A stretch of 33,042 nt of DNA, from positions 1 to 33,042 of the forward strand of contig JAHQVI010000129.1 in the NCBI GenBank assembly GCA_019634405.1, read 5' to 3'. A program made the position numbers and the translations under genes. Each line of letters begins with the position of its first letter. The first letter of the stretch is position 1. This DNA comes from Hyphomicrobiales bacterium (GTDB lineage: Bacteria; Pseudomonadota; Alphaproteobacteria; Rhizobiales; Rhodomicrobiaceae). Under the pieces are notes generated by a model that worked only from the letters and a program-made list of their open reading frames with translations, was not told the origin of the DNA and did no database searches. Shown here one piece after another: positions 7,689-14,776 of the stretch.

Positions 7689-8726
7689 ATGACCGGTAAA
7701 TGGAGCGCGAATCCAAAGCGCTATGACGACATGCTTTATCGCCGCTGCGGGCATTCGGGCATAAGGCTGCCCGCGATCTCGCTGGGTCTCTGGCATAATT
7801 TCGGCGGCGTCTCGCCGCTCGACAATGCGCGAAATATGCTGTTCCGCGCATTTGATCTTGGCGTGACCCATTTCGATCTCGCCAATAATTACGGCCCTTC
7901 GCCTGGCTCGGCGGAGGAAAATTTCGGACGCATATTGAAATCGGACCTCGGCGCATATCGCGATGAGCTGATCATCTCCACAAAAGCGGGCTATCTGATG
8001 TGGCCCGGACCTTACGGTGAATGGGGATCGCGCAAATATCTCCTGGCGAGCCTCGATCAAAGCCTGGCGCGGATGGGGCTGGACTATGTCGACATCTTTT
8101 ACTCGCACAGGCTTGATCCCGACACACCGCTTGAGGAAACGCTTGGGGCTCTGGATACGGCCGTGCGATCAGGCAAAGCGCTCTATGCCGGCATATCCTC
8201 CTACTCGGCCAGCAAAACGGCGGAAGCTGCCAAAATCCTGCGCGGGATGGGTACGCCCTGCCTGATCCATCAGCCCGCCTATTCGATGTTCAACCGCTGG
8301 GTCGAAGGCGGCTTGCTCGATGTTCTAGGACAGGAGAAAATTGGCTGTATCGCCTTCTCCCCGCTTGCTCAAGGGCTGCTCACGAACAAATATCTCAATG
8401 GCATCCCCAAGGGCTCGCGCGGCGCGGATGAGACAAGCCATTTCCGCAAGGAATTCCTGACGGAGAAAAACCTTGAGCACATTCGCGGACTGAATGCGAT
8501 CGCAGAGCGCCGCGGCCAGACGCTGGCCCAGATGGCAATTGCGTGGGTGCTGCGCGATGAACGTGTCACGACCGCGCTGATCGGAGCCAGTAATCCATCG
8601 CAGATAGAAAACAGCATTGGCGCGCTCGCCAGGCTCGACTTCTCGAACGAAGACCTTAAGGAGATTGATGGTCTGTGCCTGGAAGCAGGAATCGACCTGT
8701 GGACACGCTCTTCCTCAATAAGCTGA
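7689..8726 (+). CDS. Aldo/keto reductase (YghZ/Gpr-like)
   Basis: This is a 345-residue aldo/keto reductase resembling L-glyceraldehyde-3-phosphate reductase-type AKR14 proteins. The tetrad positions are visible: Asp and Tyr in FDLANNYGPSPGSAE, Lys in STKAGYLMWPGPYG and His in FYSHRLD. The C-terminal NADPH-binding segment TALIGASNPSQIENSI is also present. The track start (7629) lies within the leader hairpin. ATG 7689, preceded by AAAAAGGACC, fits the family N-terminus (YRRCGHSGIRLPAISLGLW). It probably reduces an aldehyde or keto intermediate in the sugar pathway encoded upstream. It closes the sugar locus. Confidence 0.93.
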   Translation: MTGKWSANPKRYDDMLYRRCGHSGIRLPAISLGLWHNFGGVSPLDNARNMLFRAFDLGVTHFDLANNYGPSPGSAEENFGRILKSDLGAYRDELIISTKAGYLMWPGPYGEWGSRKYLLASLDQSLARMGLDYVDIFYSHRLDPDTPLEETLGALDTAVRSGKALYAGISSYSASKTAEAAKILRGMGTPCLIHQPAYSMFNRWVEGGLLDVLGQEKIGCIAFSPLAQGLLTNKYLNGIPKGSRGADETSHFRKEFLTEKNLEHIRGLNAIAERRGQTLAQMAIAWVLRDERVTTALIGASNPSQIENSIGALARLDFSNEDLKEIDGLCLEAGIDLWTRSSSIS

Positions 8727-8740
8727 CCCCGCGTCAGATC

Positions 8741-8756
8741 AGGCGCTATTGCGCCA
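8741..8756 (+). terminator. Weak hairpin after the aldo/keto reductase gene
   Basis: GGCGC-TATT-GCGCC lies 15 nt after the stop, followed only by GATGATTT, so the T-tract is poor. It may end the sugar operon, but the evidence is thin. Confidence 0.35.
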
Positions 8757-8955
8757 GATGATTTCGGAATCCCGTGTCGATTCTGCGCCTGCCGGCCAGC
8801 TTCTGCGTCATGGCGCCGGCGGCCGGCAACACGGAACGATAAAGATTGCCTCTGGCGGTGGTCAGCGCAGGATGCGCCGCCGAGGCCCGCTCAAATTCTT
8901 CGAAGCCCGCGACTGCAACATCTTCCGCCACATTAACAACTCTGCATTCCGCCAC
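8746..8955 (-). pseudogene. C-terminal remnant of a second LacI-type regulator
   Basis: The minus-strand frame listed as 8746..9123 contains VAEDVAVAGFEEFE, then ASAAHPALTTARGNLYR. This is the conserved C-terminal signature of LacI/GalR sensor domains (P-x-DVAVAGFDD...PxLTTxRxP). Everything upstream in the frame runs into AT-rich noncoding DNA, and no helix-turn-helix or sensor N-half is present. It is therefore the last ~65 codons of a regulator whose 5' part has been lost. Its position behind the sugar genes suggests a regulator of that locus that was deleted when the downstream region was acquired or rearranged. It could be a chance resemblance, but the match is ordered and in frame. Confidence 0.55.
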
Positions 8956-9000
8956 AGCATCAGACCGAAAAGTGGACGCCTGTTGTCGGATAAATCCGAA
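8956..9000. repeat. Degenerate rhizobial-type intergenic repeat
   Basis: GCATCAGACCGAAAAGTGG...TCGGATAAATCCGA resembles, from memory, an intergenic element widespread in Rhizobiales (ACCGAAAAGTGG...TTTTCGGATAAATCCGATGC). The 3' part contains the inverted repeat TCGGAT-AA-ATCCGA. The middle has diverged. It sits exactly where the LacI remnant loses similarity. No second copy was found in the window. Confidence 0.35.
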
Positions 9001-9532
9001 AGCCGCTTCGACGGCGGCGTTTAAAAGTCTATTTATATTAACGTTTTCACACGAATTCAGAGTATTGCATACAACATATATAAAAATGCGCATATATGAA
9101 AATTTGTTCATCATAGTCTGCAAGCAATCATTTACGCTTGAACCAATTAATAGACGACATACAGACTATATTACTATTCCCCTTAAAAAATTAAATTGAT
9201 TGTTGAATTTTGGCACAGAACTATTTTGGTTAATATTGTATCTATATTAAAATTCTTTATACTTCACAATTAAAAATTGAATTTTGCGCCCCAACGCAAT
9301 CTCAAATAGCTGGACGCACCTCCTAGCTATGATATCACATAGCCTAACATACATATAAATATCATCTAGAACTGTATTAGAATGATACGCTTCATTTTAA
9401 TACATCAAGATCGAGCTTGTATATAAACCTTAATATTATGTTTCAGGTCGTAATTACCAATTTATGTGTTTAGGTAAGACATTAAAGAGAGATGGAATAA
9501 CTTCCTAAACAATTAAGTCAAACGTAAATGTG

Positions 9533-9548
9533 CTGTGAACCATCACAG
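9533..9548. promoter_or_regulatory. Operator-like palindrome CTGTGA-N4-TCACAG
   Basis: Perfect 6-bp arms flank ACCA, 75 bp before the first gene of the cluster. The arms match the CRP/FNR superfamily half-site (TGTGA/TCACA), but the spacer is 4 bp rather than the 6 bp of the CRP consensus. It is a good candidate operator for the cluster promoter; the regulator is unknown. Confidence 0.45.
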
Positions 9549-9561
9549 GAATTCATTCAAA

Positions 9562-9577
9562 TTTATTTTTAAATAAA
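9562..9577. promoter_or_regulatory. AT inverted repeat near the cluster promoter
   Basis: TTTATTT-TT-AAATAAA is a perfect inverted repeat with a 2-bp spacer, 46 bp before the GTG start. It could be an operator, an AT-rich silencer nucleation site, or simply a result of base composition. Confidence 0.3.
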
Positions 9578-9623
9578 CTTGGTTGAGAAATTACAAGCGC
9601 GATCTCGATGAGGAACATTTGTA

Positions 9624-10925
9624 GTGCGTACAGAAGCTGAAACACTTTTGAAACCAAATCGCGACGACAGCGCCAAAGTGACTATTGGCCTGACGTTTGG
9701 TGAAGAGAACCTCCAGGATCGCCGCAAGGATGCGCAGGCTGCCGCTAACGATCTCGACCGCAATGTTTACTGCGTTCTCGGCCTGCCGCTGGACGCGTAT
9801 GATATGGACGGCGCATTGAAGTCGGCCACCAGCGCGGCGCACGACAAATCCCGCTGCCTTCTGTCGACACCGAACCTGAATTTTCTCGTCGGCAGTCTCG
9901 GTAATAAGAAGTTCCGCGAATCCGTGCTCATCAGCGACATGTCCGTCGCCGATGGAATGCCGCTCATCTGGATCGCAAAACTGCTGGGGCTTCCGCTTAA
10001 AGAGCGCGTTGCAGGGTCGGAATTGTTCGAGAAGATGGTTGAGCAGCACGAAGTGGAGCGCCCGATCAAAATATTCTTTTTCGGTGGAGATGACGGCGTT
10101 GCCGAAAAAGCCAGCACCGAGATCAATGCAAACTCGAAAAGCGTCGAATGTGTCGGAACGCTCAATCCAGGCTTCGGCACGATCGAGGAAATGAGTAGCG
10201 ACGCCATAATTGATCAAATCAACGATAGCGAGGCCGATTTCCTGGTCGTGGCGCTCGGCGCCCAAAAGGGACAGGAATGGCTGCGGCGCAATCATGACAA
10301 GCTTCGGATTCCGCTAAGGTCCCATCTGGGCGCATGCATGAATTTCCAAGCCGGAACGGTTTCCCGCGCACCGCTTTTTTTCCAGAAATACGGACTTGAG
10401 TGGCTATGGCGCATCAAGGAGGAACCGCAATTGTGGCGCCGCTACTGGAGCGATGGTCTGGCCTTACTTCGCCTCACGCTCGCGCGCATACTCCCGCTCG
10501 CCATCAAGCGGCACATAGCCGACCGCCTTACGGCCAATCGCCCGAAGCCGTTTGAAATCGCGATCAGGGACGGCGTTGCAGCAAGGACGCTGGTCGTCAA
10601 GGGACACGCCATTGAGCGCAATGTCGAACATGCGATTCAACAGTTCAAGTCGGCTTTCTCCGGGAGTTGCTGGACGCTGTCGGTCGATTTGTCGGACACT
10701 ACCGAAATTGATCAGCGCTTTCTTGGCCTTCTCATCATGGCGCGGAAGGTCGCGATACAGAGCGGCGTCAGCTTCCATATCAAAGCAGGTTCGGCGGCGC
10801 TCAGAAGAGCCTTCGAACTGAATGAAGCAGATTATCTGCTCTCAGATGAAATACCGCATGCCGACGCCACAAGCGGCGGACGGACACTACCAATTCCGGG
10901 CGCTGCGGCTGCGGGTGACGCATAA
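9624..10925 (+). CDS. WecG/TagA/CpsF (GT26) glycosyltransferase fused to a STAS domain
   Basis: This is a 433-residue protein. Residues ~48-275 are a GT26 glycosyltransferase: STPNLNFLVGS, VADGMPLIW (conserved Asp), VALGAQKGQEW, NFQAGTVSRAP and GLEWLWRIKEEP. Enzymes of this family (WecG, TagA, HfsJ) add a sugar, often N-acetylmannosamine(uronate), to a polyprenyl-linked acceptor at the inner membrane. Residues ~310-410 form a STAS fold, with VDLSDTTEIDQRFLGLLIMARK and then ALRRAFELNEADYLL; the phosphorylatable Ser/Thr of SpoIIAA-like proteins (IDSSG) is replaced by IDQRF. The start is GTG with AGGA 9 nt upstream. This is the first gene of the cluster, after a long AT-rich leader. The STAS tail probably mediates protein contacts or regulation; that is inference. 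Confidence 0.9.
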   Translation: MRTEAETLLKPNRDDSAKVTIGLTFGEENLQDRRKDAQAAANDLDRNVYCVLGLPLDAYDMDGALKSATSAAHDKSRCLLSTPNLNFLVGSLGNKKFRESVLISDMSVADGMPLIWIAKLLGLPLKERVAGSELFEKMVEQHEVERPIKIFFFGGDDGVAEKASTEINANSKSVECVGTLNPGFGTIEEMSSDAIIDQINDSEADFLVVALGAQKGQEWLRRNHDKLRIPLRSHLGACMNFQAGTVSRAPLFFQKYGLEWLWRIKEEPQLWRRYWSDGLALLRLTLARILPLAIKRHIADRLTANRPKPFEIAIRDGVAARTLVVKGHAIERNVEHAIQQFKSAFSGSCWTLSVDLSDTTEIDQRFLGLLIMARKVAIQSGVSFHIKAGSAALRRAFELNEADYLLSDEIPHADATSGGRTLPIPGAAAAGDA

Positions 10926-10959
10926 GGGTCAGGCAATTGATTTATGAATGATAATAATA

Positions 10960-10993
10960 CGTTAACCAGACCGTACAGAGGTACGGTGTTAAC
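10960..10993. promoter_or_regulatory. Inverted repeat with paired GTTAAC sites, copy 1
   Basis: CGTTAACCAGA and CGGTGTTAAC bracket an ACCGTAC-AGAG-GTACGGT hairpin. The outer 11- and 10-bp blocks recur at 14832-14873. There is no T-run, so it is not a simple terminator. It lies between the GT26-STAS gene and the flavin reductase gene and is a candidate operator or internal promoter element. Confidence 0.5.
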
Positions 10994-11115
10994 GAAGGAC
11001 GTATAAATACATTCAAAATTCTGAAATAATGCCCTATTCTATCCGGAGAATGGGCCAAAGCATCAAATCAGAATGTACTACGGCAGTTTGCCTGAAACTC
11101 CTGGAGACCCGTCTA

Positions 11116-11718
11116 ATGCGCGTCTTGTCTTCAACTTTGTCTGCGTGGAAACAACACCTCACTTTGAGGAAGGACGATGCCGGCGGCGCGCCCCGGCGTA
11201 TCGACGCCAGCGCTTTCCGTCAGATCATGCGGGAAGTCGCAGCGCCAGTCGCCATCATCGCAGCGGGCGAACCGGGCCAGCGCAACGGGTTGACAGCAAC
11301 AGCGATATGCTCCGTAAGCGACAATCCTCCGACTGTACTGACTTGCGTCAATCAGAATGCGATTGCCCATGGCTGTATCATTGATCACGGCTGTTTCAGC
11401 ATCAATTTCCTGTCGTCCGATCAGGAAGCAATTGCCGTTGGTTTTTCCGGCGCCAATAAGATTTATGGCGAGGACCGCTTCGCACTTGGAGACTGGACCG
11501 AGGGGAGCACCGGCGCTCCGCTTCTTCGAGACACGATTTGTTCGCTGGAATGCAAGCTTATCGATCACACAGCGGTCGCAACGCATACAATTTTCGTCGG
11601 TGAGCTGATAAGCGCCCGTACAAAATCGAATTGCAGCGCATTGCTTTATCAGCATGGCGCCTACAAACAGCTGGCTCCCGCAATGCCGCGTCCTGCGCTC
11701 GCCGATTGCCAGAGCTAA
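11116..11718 (+). CDS. Flavin reductase family protein (FMN-binding split barrel)
   Basis: This is a 200-residue protein of the HpaC/flavin-reductase-like family. The domain starts at DASAFRQIMREVAAPVAIIA and carries the typical NGLTATAICSVSDNPPTVLTCVN and CFSINFLSSDQ segments, ending in LLYQHGAYKQL. Such proteins reduce FMN or FAD with NAD(P)H for a partner monooxygenase, or bind flavin themselves. I chose ATG 11116 because GGAG lies about 10 nt upstream and the residues added by the 11029 start have no family match. The stop is 4 nt before the next gene, so it is co-transcribed with the glycosyltransferase. No flavin-dependent monooxygenase is seen in the window, so its role here is unclear. 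Confidence 0.85.
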   Translation: MRVLSSTLSAWKQHLTLRKDDAGGAPRRIDASAFRQIMREVAAPVAIIAAGEPGQRNGLTATAICSVSDNPPTVLTCVNQNAIAHGCIIDHGCFSINFLSSDQEAIAVGFSGANKIYGEDRFALGDWTEGSTGAPLLRDTICSLECKLIDHTAVATHTIFVGELISARTKSNCSALLYQHGAYKQLAPAMPRPALADCQS

Positions 11719-11722
11719 TGCC

Positions 11723-12919
11723 ATGTTGATCGCGCTCGCCCAGTGCCTGTCCTTTTTCATCGCTATAGCCGCAGGGCTGACCTGCGTGCTTGCCGCAATT
11801 TTGCTGCTTGAAGTGCTTGCATCTTTTCTACCCGCGCGCGCCTACAGGCGGCAGGCTGCCAAACCAGTGCAAACCGCCATACTCATGCCGGCCCATAATG
11901 AGGCGCTGGGTATTGGCGAAACGCTGCGCAGGCTGAAGAACGAGCTTCTGCCGGGCGACCGCTTTGTCGTGATCGCAGATAATTGCGACGACGAAACGGC
12001 CCGGATCGCCAAAGCAGAAGGCGCCGAGGTCGTGATCCGCAATGATCCGGTGCGGCGAGGCAAAGGCTTTGCGCTTGAATATGGCGTCCGCTACCTGTCC
12101 GAGGCGCCTCCCGATGTCGTCATTATTCTCGATGCGGATTGCTACGCCGAAACCGGCGCACTGCAGCAGATCGGCGCGCAAGCCTTCAACACGCAACGGC
12201 CCGTGCAGGCCCGCTACGATCTCGATCCGCCCCCCGGCGCATCCAGCGATTATCTGACAATCGCCTCACTCGCCTGGACGATCAAGAACTACATTCGCCC
12301 GCTCGGATTGCGAAAACTGGGCTTGCCATGTCAACTCATGGGAACCGGCATGGCGTTTCCCTGGGACATTCTCGTAAAGGCAAGGCTTGGAACGGACAAT
12401 ATCGTCGAAGACATCGCTCTTGGGCTGGAACTGGCCGAGTCCGGCAGGGCTCCGCTGTTCCTGCCCGCGGCGCGCGTCCTCAGCACATTCCCCGAAAGCG
12501 CGGAAGGCCAGAATACGCAGCGCGCGCGCTGGGAACGCGGCCATCTGAACATCATTGCGCGTCAAGTGCCCTCTCTGCTGGCCCGCGCAGCCGCAAACGG
12601 CAATCTGAACCTTTTCACGCTGGCTGCGGACATAGCGGTTCCCCCGCTGACATTCCTGCTTTTCGCCATAGCAGGCACAGGGTTTACCGCTTTGTTAACC
12701 GTCATTGCCGGTGGCTGGATAACGCCTCTTGTTTTGTCCGCGCTCGCCGCAATCTTCCTCATATCGGCCATTGTGCTGTCAATTTGGCAAATTGGACAGA
12801 GTAACTATTACCTCATGTTTTTCAGACGGATACCAGCTTATGCTCTATCAAAGTTGACAGTTTATGCGGCCGCGCTTTCAGGGAAACCGATCGGCTGGAT
12901 TCGTTCCAAAAGAGACTAG
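11723..12919 (+). CDS. Membrane-bound family 2 glycosyltransferase
   Basis: This is a 398-residue processive-type GT2 enzyme. An N-terminal membrane helix (residues ~5-30) precedes the GT-A core: ILMPAHNE, the metal-binding ILDADC (D137, D139), the TGMAF acceptor loop, the NIVED general-base region (ED 229-230) and QRARW (266-270). Two or more C-terminal helices (about 305-360) follow. The track starts inside the flavin reductase gene; ATG 11723, 4 nt after that stop, is the natural start. Enzymes of this type extend a polyprenyl-linked glycan, or polymerise sugars at the cytoplasmic face of the inner membrane. The donor sugar is not predictable. It resembles glycosyltransferases found in holdfast and exopolysaccharide loci. 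Confidence 0.92.
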   Translation: MLIALAQCLSFFIAIAAGLTCVLAAILLLEVLASFLPARAYRRQAAKPVQTAILMPAHNEALGIGETLRRLKNELLPGDRFVVIADNCDDETARIAKAEGAEVVIRNDPVRRGKGFALEYGVRYLSEAPPDVVIILDADCYAETGALQQIGAQAFNTQRPVQARYDLDPPPGASSDYLTIASLAWTIKNYIRPLGLRKLGLPCQLMGTGMAFPWDILVKARLGTDNIVEDIALGLELAESGRAPLFLPAARVLSTFPESAEGQNTQRARWERGHLNIIARQVPSLLARAAANGNLNLFTLAADIAVPPLTFLLFAIAGTGFTALLTVIAGGWITPLVLSALAAIFLISAIVLSIWQIGQSNYYLMFFRRIPAYALSKLTVYAAALSGKPIGWIRSKRD

Positions 12920-12934
12920 TAACGGTGTCAGACC

Positions 12935-13639
12935 ATGAATCATATGCTTTTGAAGCGCGATCTAAGCGTTGACGAAACAAGAGAGGATCAGTTTGCGATT
13001 GATCCTATCGTCATTCCTGATGTTGTCCTGGCGCGCTTTGACGCCGAACGGCTCGCCCCCTGGAAAGAATCCGCTTTGCGCACCATTGCATTTGCCGAAG
13101 CCCGGTTTGCCAAGACTGTTGGCGTTTCAGGCATATGCGACGAGGTGGGCAGCAGCAGCATAACGGCGGCGATCGCACAAGGTTACAGCGATTATGGCCA
13201 CCGCACACTGCTTATCGATGCCAATAGCGCCGTTGTCGGTGATGCCGCTGAAGAAACCCAGTCGAGATTGCTGAACCTGACGGCCTCGGCAGCACCGATC
13301 AACAAGCGGCTGCACTATGTAGATCTCTCGCGGGTCGGTTTCGTACTTCCTCAGAAGGCGGACTACTTCCACTCAATATTTCAGACCGCGCTGCAATTTT
13401 ACGAGGTCATTATTGCGGACCTCCCCACCATCGTCACCAAATCCGGCCAGCCATCACCGGTAAATCTGGCGGCCGGCGCAGCTTGCGACGCCGTATTCAT
13501 CGTCTGCGAAACGGGACGCACGACCCACAATGAGATTCAGCAGTGTATGGCCAGCTCCAAGGTAAGCGGCATGCAAATCGAAGGCATTTTACTGAACGAC
13601 TACAAGCTGCCTTTTAACAAGCTTTTGTCGAAATCCTGA
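12935..13639 (+). CDS. Wzc/CapB-like ATPase homologue with degenerate P-loop
   Basis: This 234-residue protein has the layout of the cytoplasmic ATPase/BY-kinase half of Wzc/CpsD/ExoP proteins. A strand enters the P-loop position (TVGVSGICDEVGSSSITAAIAQG), followed by HRTLLIDAN, the Walker B-like VIIADLPTI (158-166) and a late FIVCETGRTT segment. The GKST/GKT of Walker A is missing (DEVGSSS), the Walker A' DxD is reduced to DAN, and there is no C-terminal tyrosine cluster. It is thus probably not an active tyrosine kinase. It is encoded directly before the Wzz-type gene, as is the separate ATPase-like partner (HfsB type) in some holdfast loci, and probably acts as a scaffold or regulator of that protein. 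Confidence 0.75.
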   Translation: MNHMLLKRDLSVDETREDQFAIDPIVIPDVVLARFDAERLAPWKESALRTIAFAEARFAKTVGVSGICDEVGSSSITAAIAQGYSDYGHRTLLIDANSAVVGDAAEETQSRLLNLTASAAPINKRLHYVDLSRVGFVLPQKADYFHSIFQTALQFYEVIIADLPTIVTKSGQPSPVNLAAGAACDAVFIVCETGRTTHNEIQQCMASSKVSGMQIEGILLNDYKLPFNKLLSKS

Positions 13640-13672
13640 CAACAGCCACCATTGAAGCATGTGAGTATAATA

Positions 13673-14776
13673 ATGAGCGCAACTATAACACAGACAATCA
13701 GCGAGTATCTTGTGCTCCTTCTCGACACGATCCGGAGAAGGTGGTTGGTTGTCATGCTCATAATGTTTATTGCCGTGCCTGCGGCCATATTCGCCGGCAA
13801 AATGTCGTCAACCAAATATACGGCAAAGTCGCTGATCCTGCTTCATGCCAATAGCAGCAATACTTCACGGCCAACCCGCCAGCAAATGATGGAGCAAGTT
13901 GCAGCCATTGAAGCATGGCTGAAAAGCGATCACATCATGCGCGAGTTGCTGCCGCAGATCATCAACAATGCCGATATGTCTGATCCAGGGGAGTTGTCCA
14001 TACTTCTTGGCGTCGCCCGTTCATCCATCAATCTTACGATGCTTGGTGGCTCGGCGCTTGAGATCAGCCTCGACGCAAAAGAACCCGACGGCCTCGGTCA
14101 AAAGCTTGAAATCATCCTTGCGCGCATCATGGAAGGGTTGGCCGGTCCCAATCGGGGCATCCTCAGCGCATCGCAATTTGCGCTTCTGAAACGGTCCGAA
14201 GTCGTCGAGCAGGAACAACAAATCCTGAGGCAGGTCATTGAGCAGTCAGAGGTCGGCACAGCCCAGGCGATCGAAAGCCGGCTTGATACGCTGCAAAGTC
14301 TGGAACGCAAAATCCGTATCAATCGCCGCAGCAACGCGAGCAGGAACAGCTCAGGCGGTCTCGAAGAGCTGACGAGACGCAAAAAGGACATCGAGCAACT
14401 TATTGCGCCGGACGCCAGCGTCCGAGCAGACCTCATCAATCAATACGCCATCTACCGGAAAGCTGTCACCGATTACGAGGAGCTGGAAGCCCAGATATCG
14501 CCACAGAGCAAGAATTTCTTCGGCGTTCTTGACGCCTCCGGCGTTGTCGTTGTCGGCCGCCCGCAAGACCCGGTCTTTGGTAACAGCCCGGCAAAGAAAA
14601 TCGCCATCGCAATCTTCTTTCTAAGCATCGTCGGTACGGGCGGGCTGGTCTTGCTGCTGGAATTGTTCTTTCCCGGCGTAAGACTGAAAAACGAGTTTGA
14701 AACGCTATCAGGACTACCCGTTGTATCGCGTTTCCAAAAGATTTCCTCAAGTCGGCTTACCGCAAAAAGGGCGTAA
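13673..14776 (+). CDS. Wzz-type polysaccharide co-polymerase / chain-length determinant
   Basis: This is a 367-residue inner-membrane protein with a first transmembrane helix at about 24-42 (WLVVMLIMFIAVPAAIFAG). A periplasmic domain of ~260 residues contains a coiled-coil stretch rich in Glu/Gln/Arg (about 175-260), and a second helix lies at about 310-333. The short cytoplasmic tail (NEFETLSGLPVVSRF) is the usual junction to a BY-kinase, but here the kinase-like part is a separate gene just upstream. The family sets polysaccharide chain length and links polymerisation to export. The track begins at a TTG; I chose ATG 13673, though no strong ribosome site supports any of the candidate starts. 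Confidence 0.85.
   Translation: MSATITQTISEYLVLLLDTIRRRWLVVMLIMFIAVPAAIFAGKMSSTKYTAKSLILLHANSSNTSRPTRQQMMEQVAAIEAWLKSDHIMRELLPQIINNADMSDPGELSILLGVARSSINLTMLGGSALEISLDAKEPDGLGQKLEIILARIMEGLAGPNRGILSASQFALLKRSEVVEQEQQILRQVIEQSEVGTAQAIESRLDTLQSLERKIRINRRSNASRNSSGGLEELTRRKKDIEQLIAPDASVRADLINQYAIYRKAVTDYEELEAQISPQSKNFFGVLDASGVVVVGRPQDPVFGNSPAKKIAIAIFFLSIVGTGGLVLLLELFFPGVRLKNEFETLSGLPVVSRFQKISSSRLTAKRA

Larger units (their letters stand above)
9010..9608. promoter_or_regulatory. About 600 bp AT-rich gene-free region upstream of the glycan/PKS cluster
   Basis: Base composition drops abruptly from GC-rich coding DNA to mostly A/T, with many TTAA, ATATAT and AATTAA runs, and no credible ORF on either strand. 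Such long AT-rich leaders in Alphaproteobacteria are typical targets of H-NS-like silencers (MucR/Ros family) in front of surface polysaccharide or horizontally acquired genes. The promoter of the cluster should lie in its right half, where two inverted repeats are found. I could not assign a definite -35/-10 pair because A/T-rich hexamers are too frequent. Confidence 0.6.

Noticed and set aside
8749-9024. 91-aa plus-strand ORF after the aldo/keto reductase
   Set aside because: It is the complement of the LacI remnant and repeat; Arg/Ser-rich composition typical of a shadow frame.
10961-10993. Hairpin with ACCGTAC/GTACGGT arms as a terminator
   Set aside because: No T-run follows; the outer GTTAAC blocks recur elsewhere in the cluster, so a regulatory role is the better reading.
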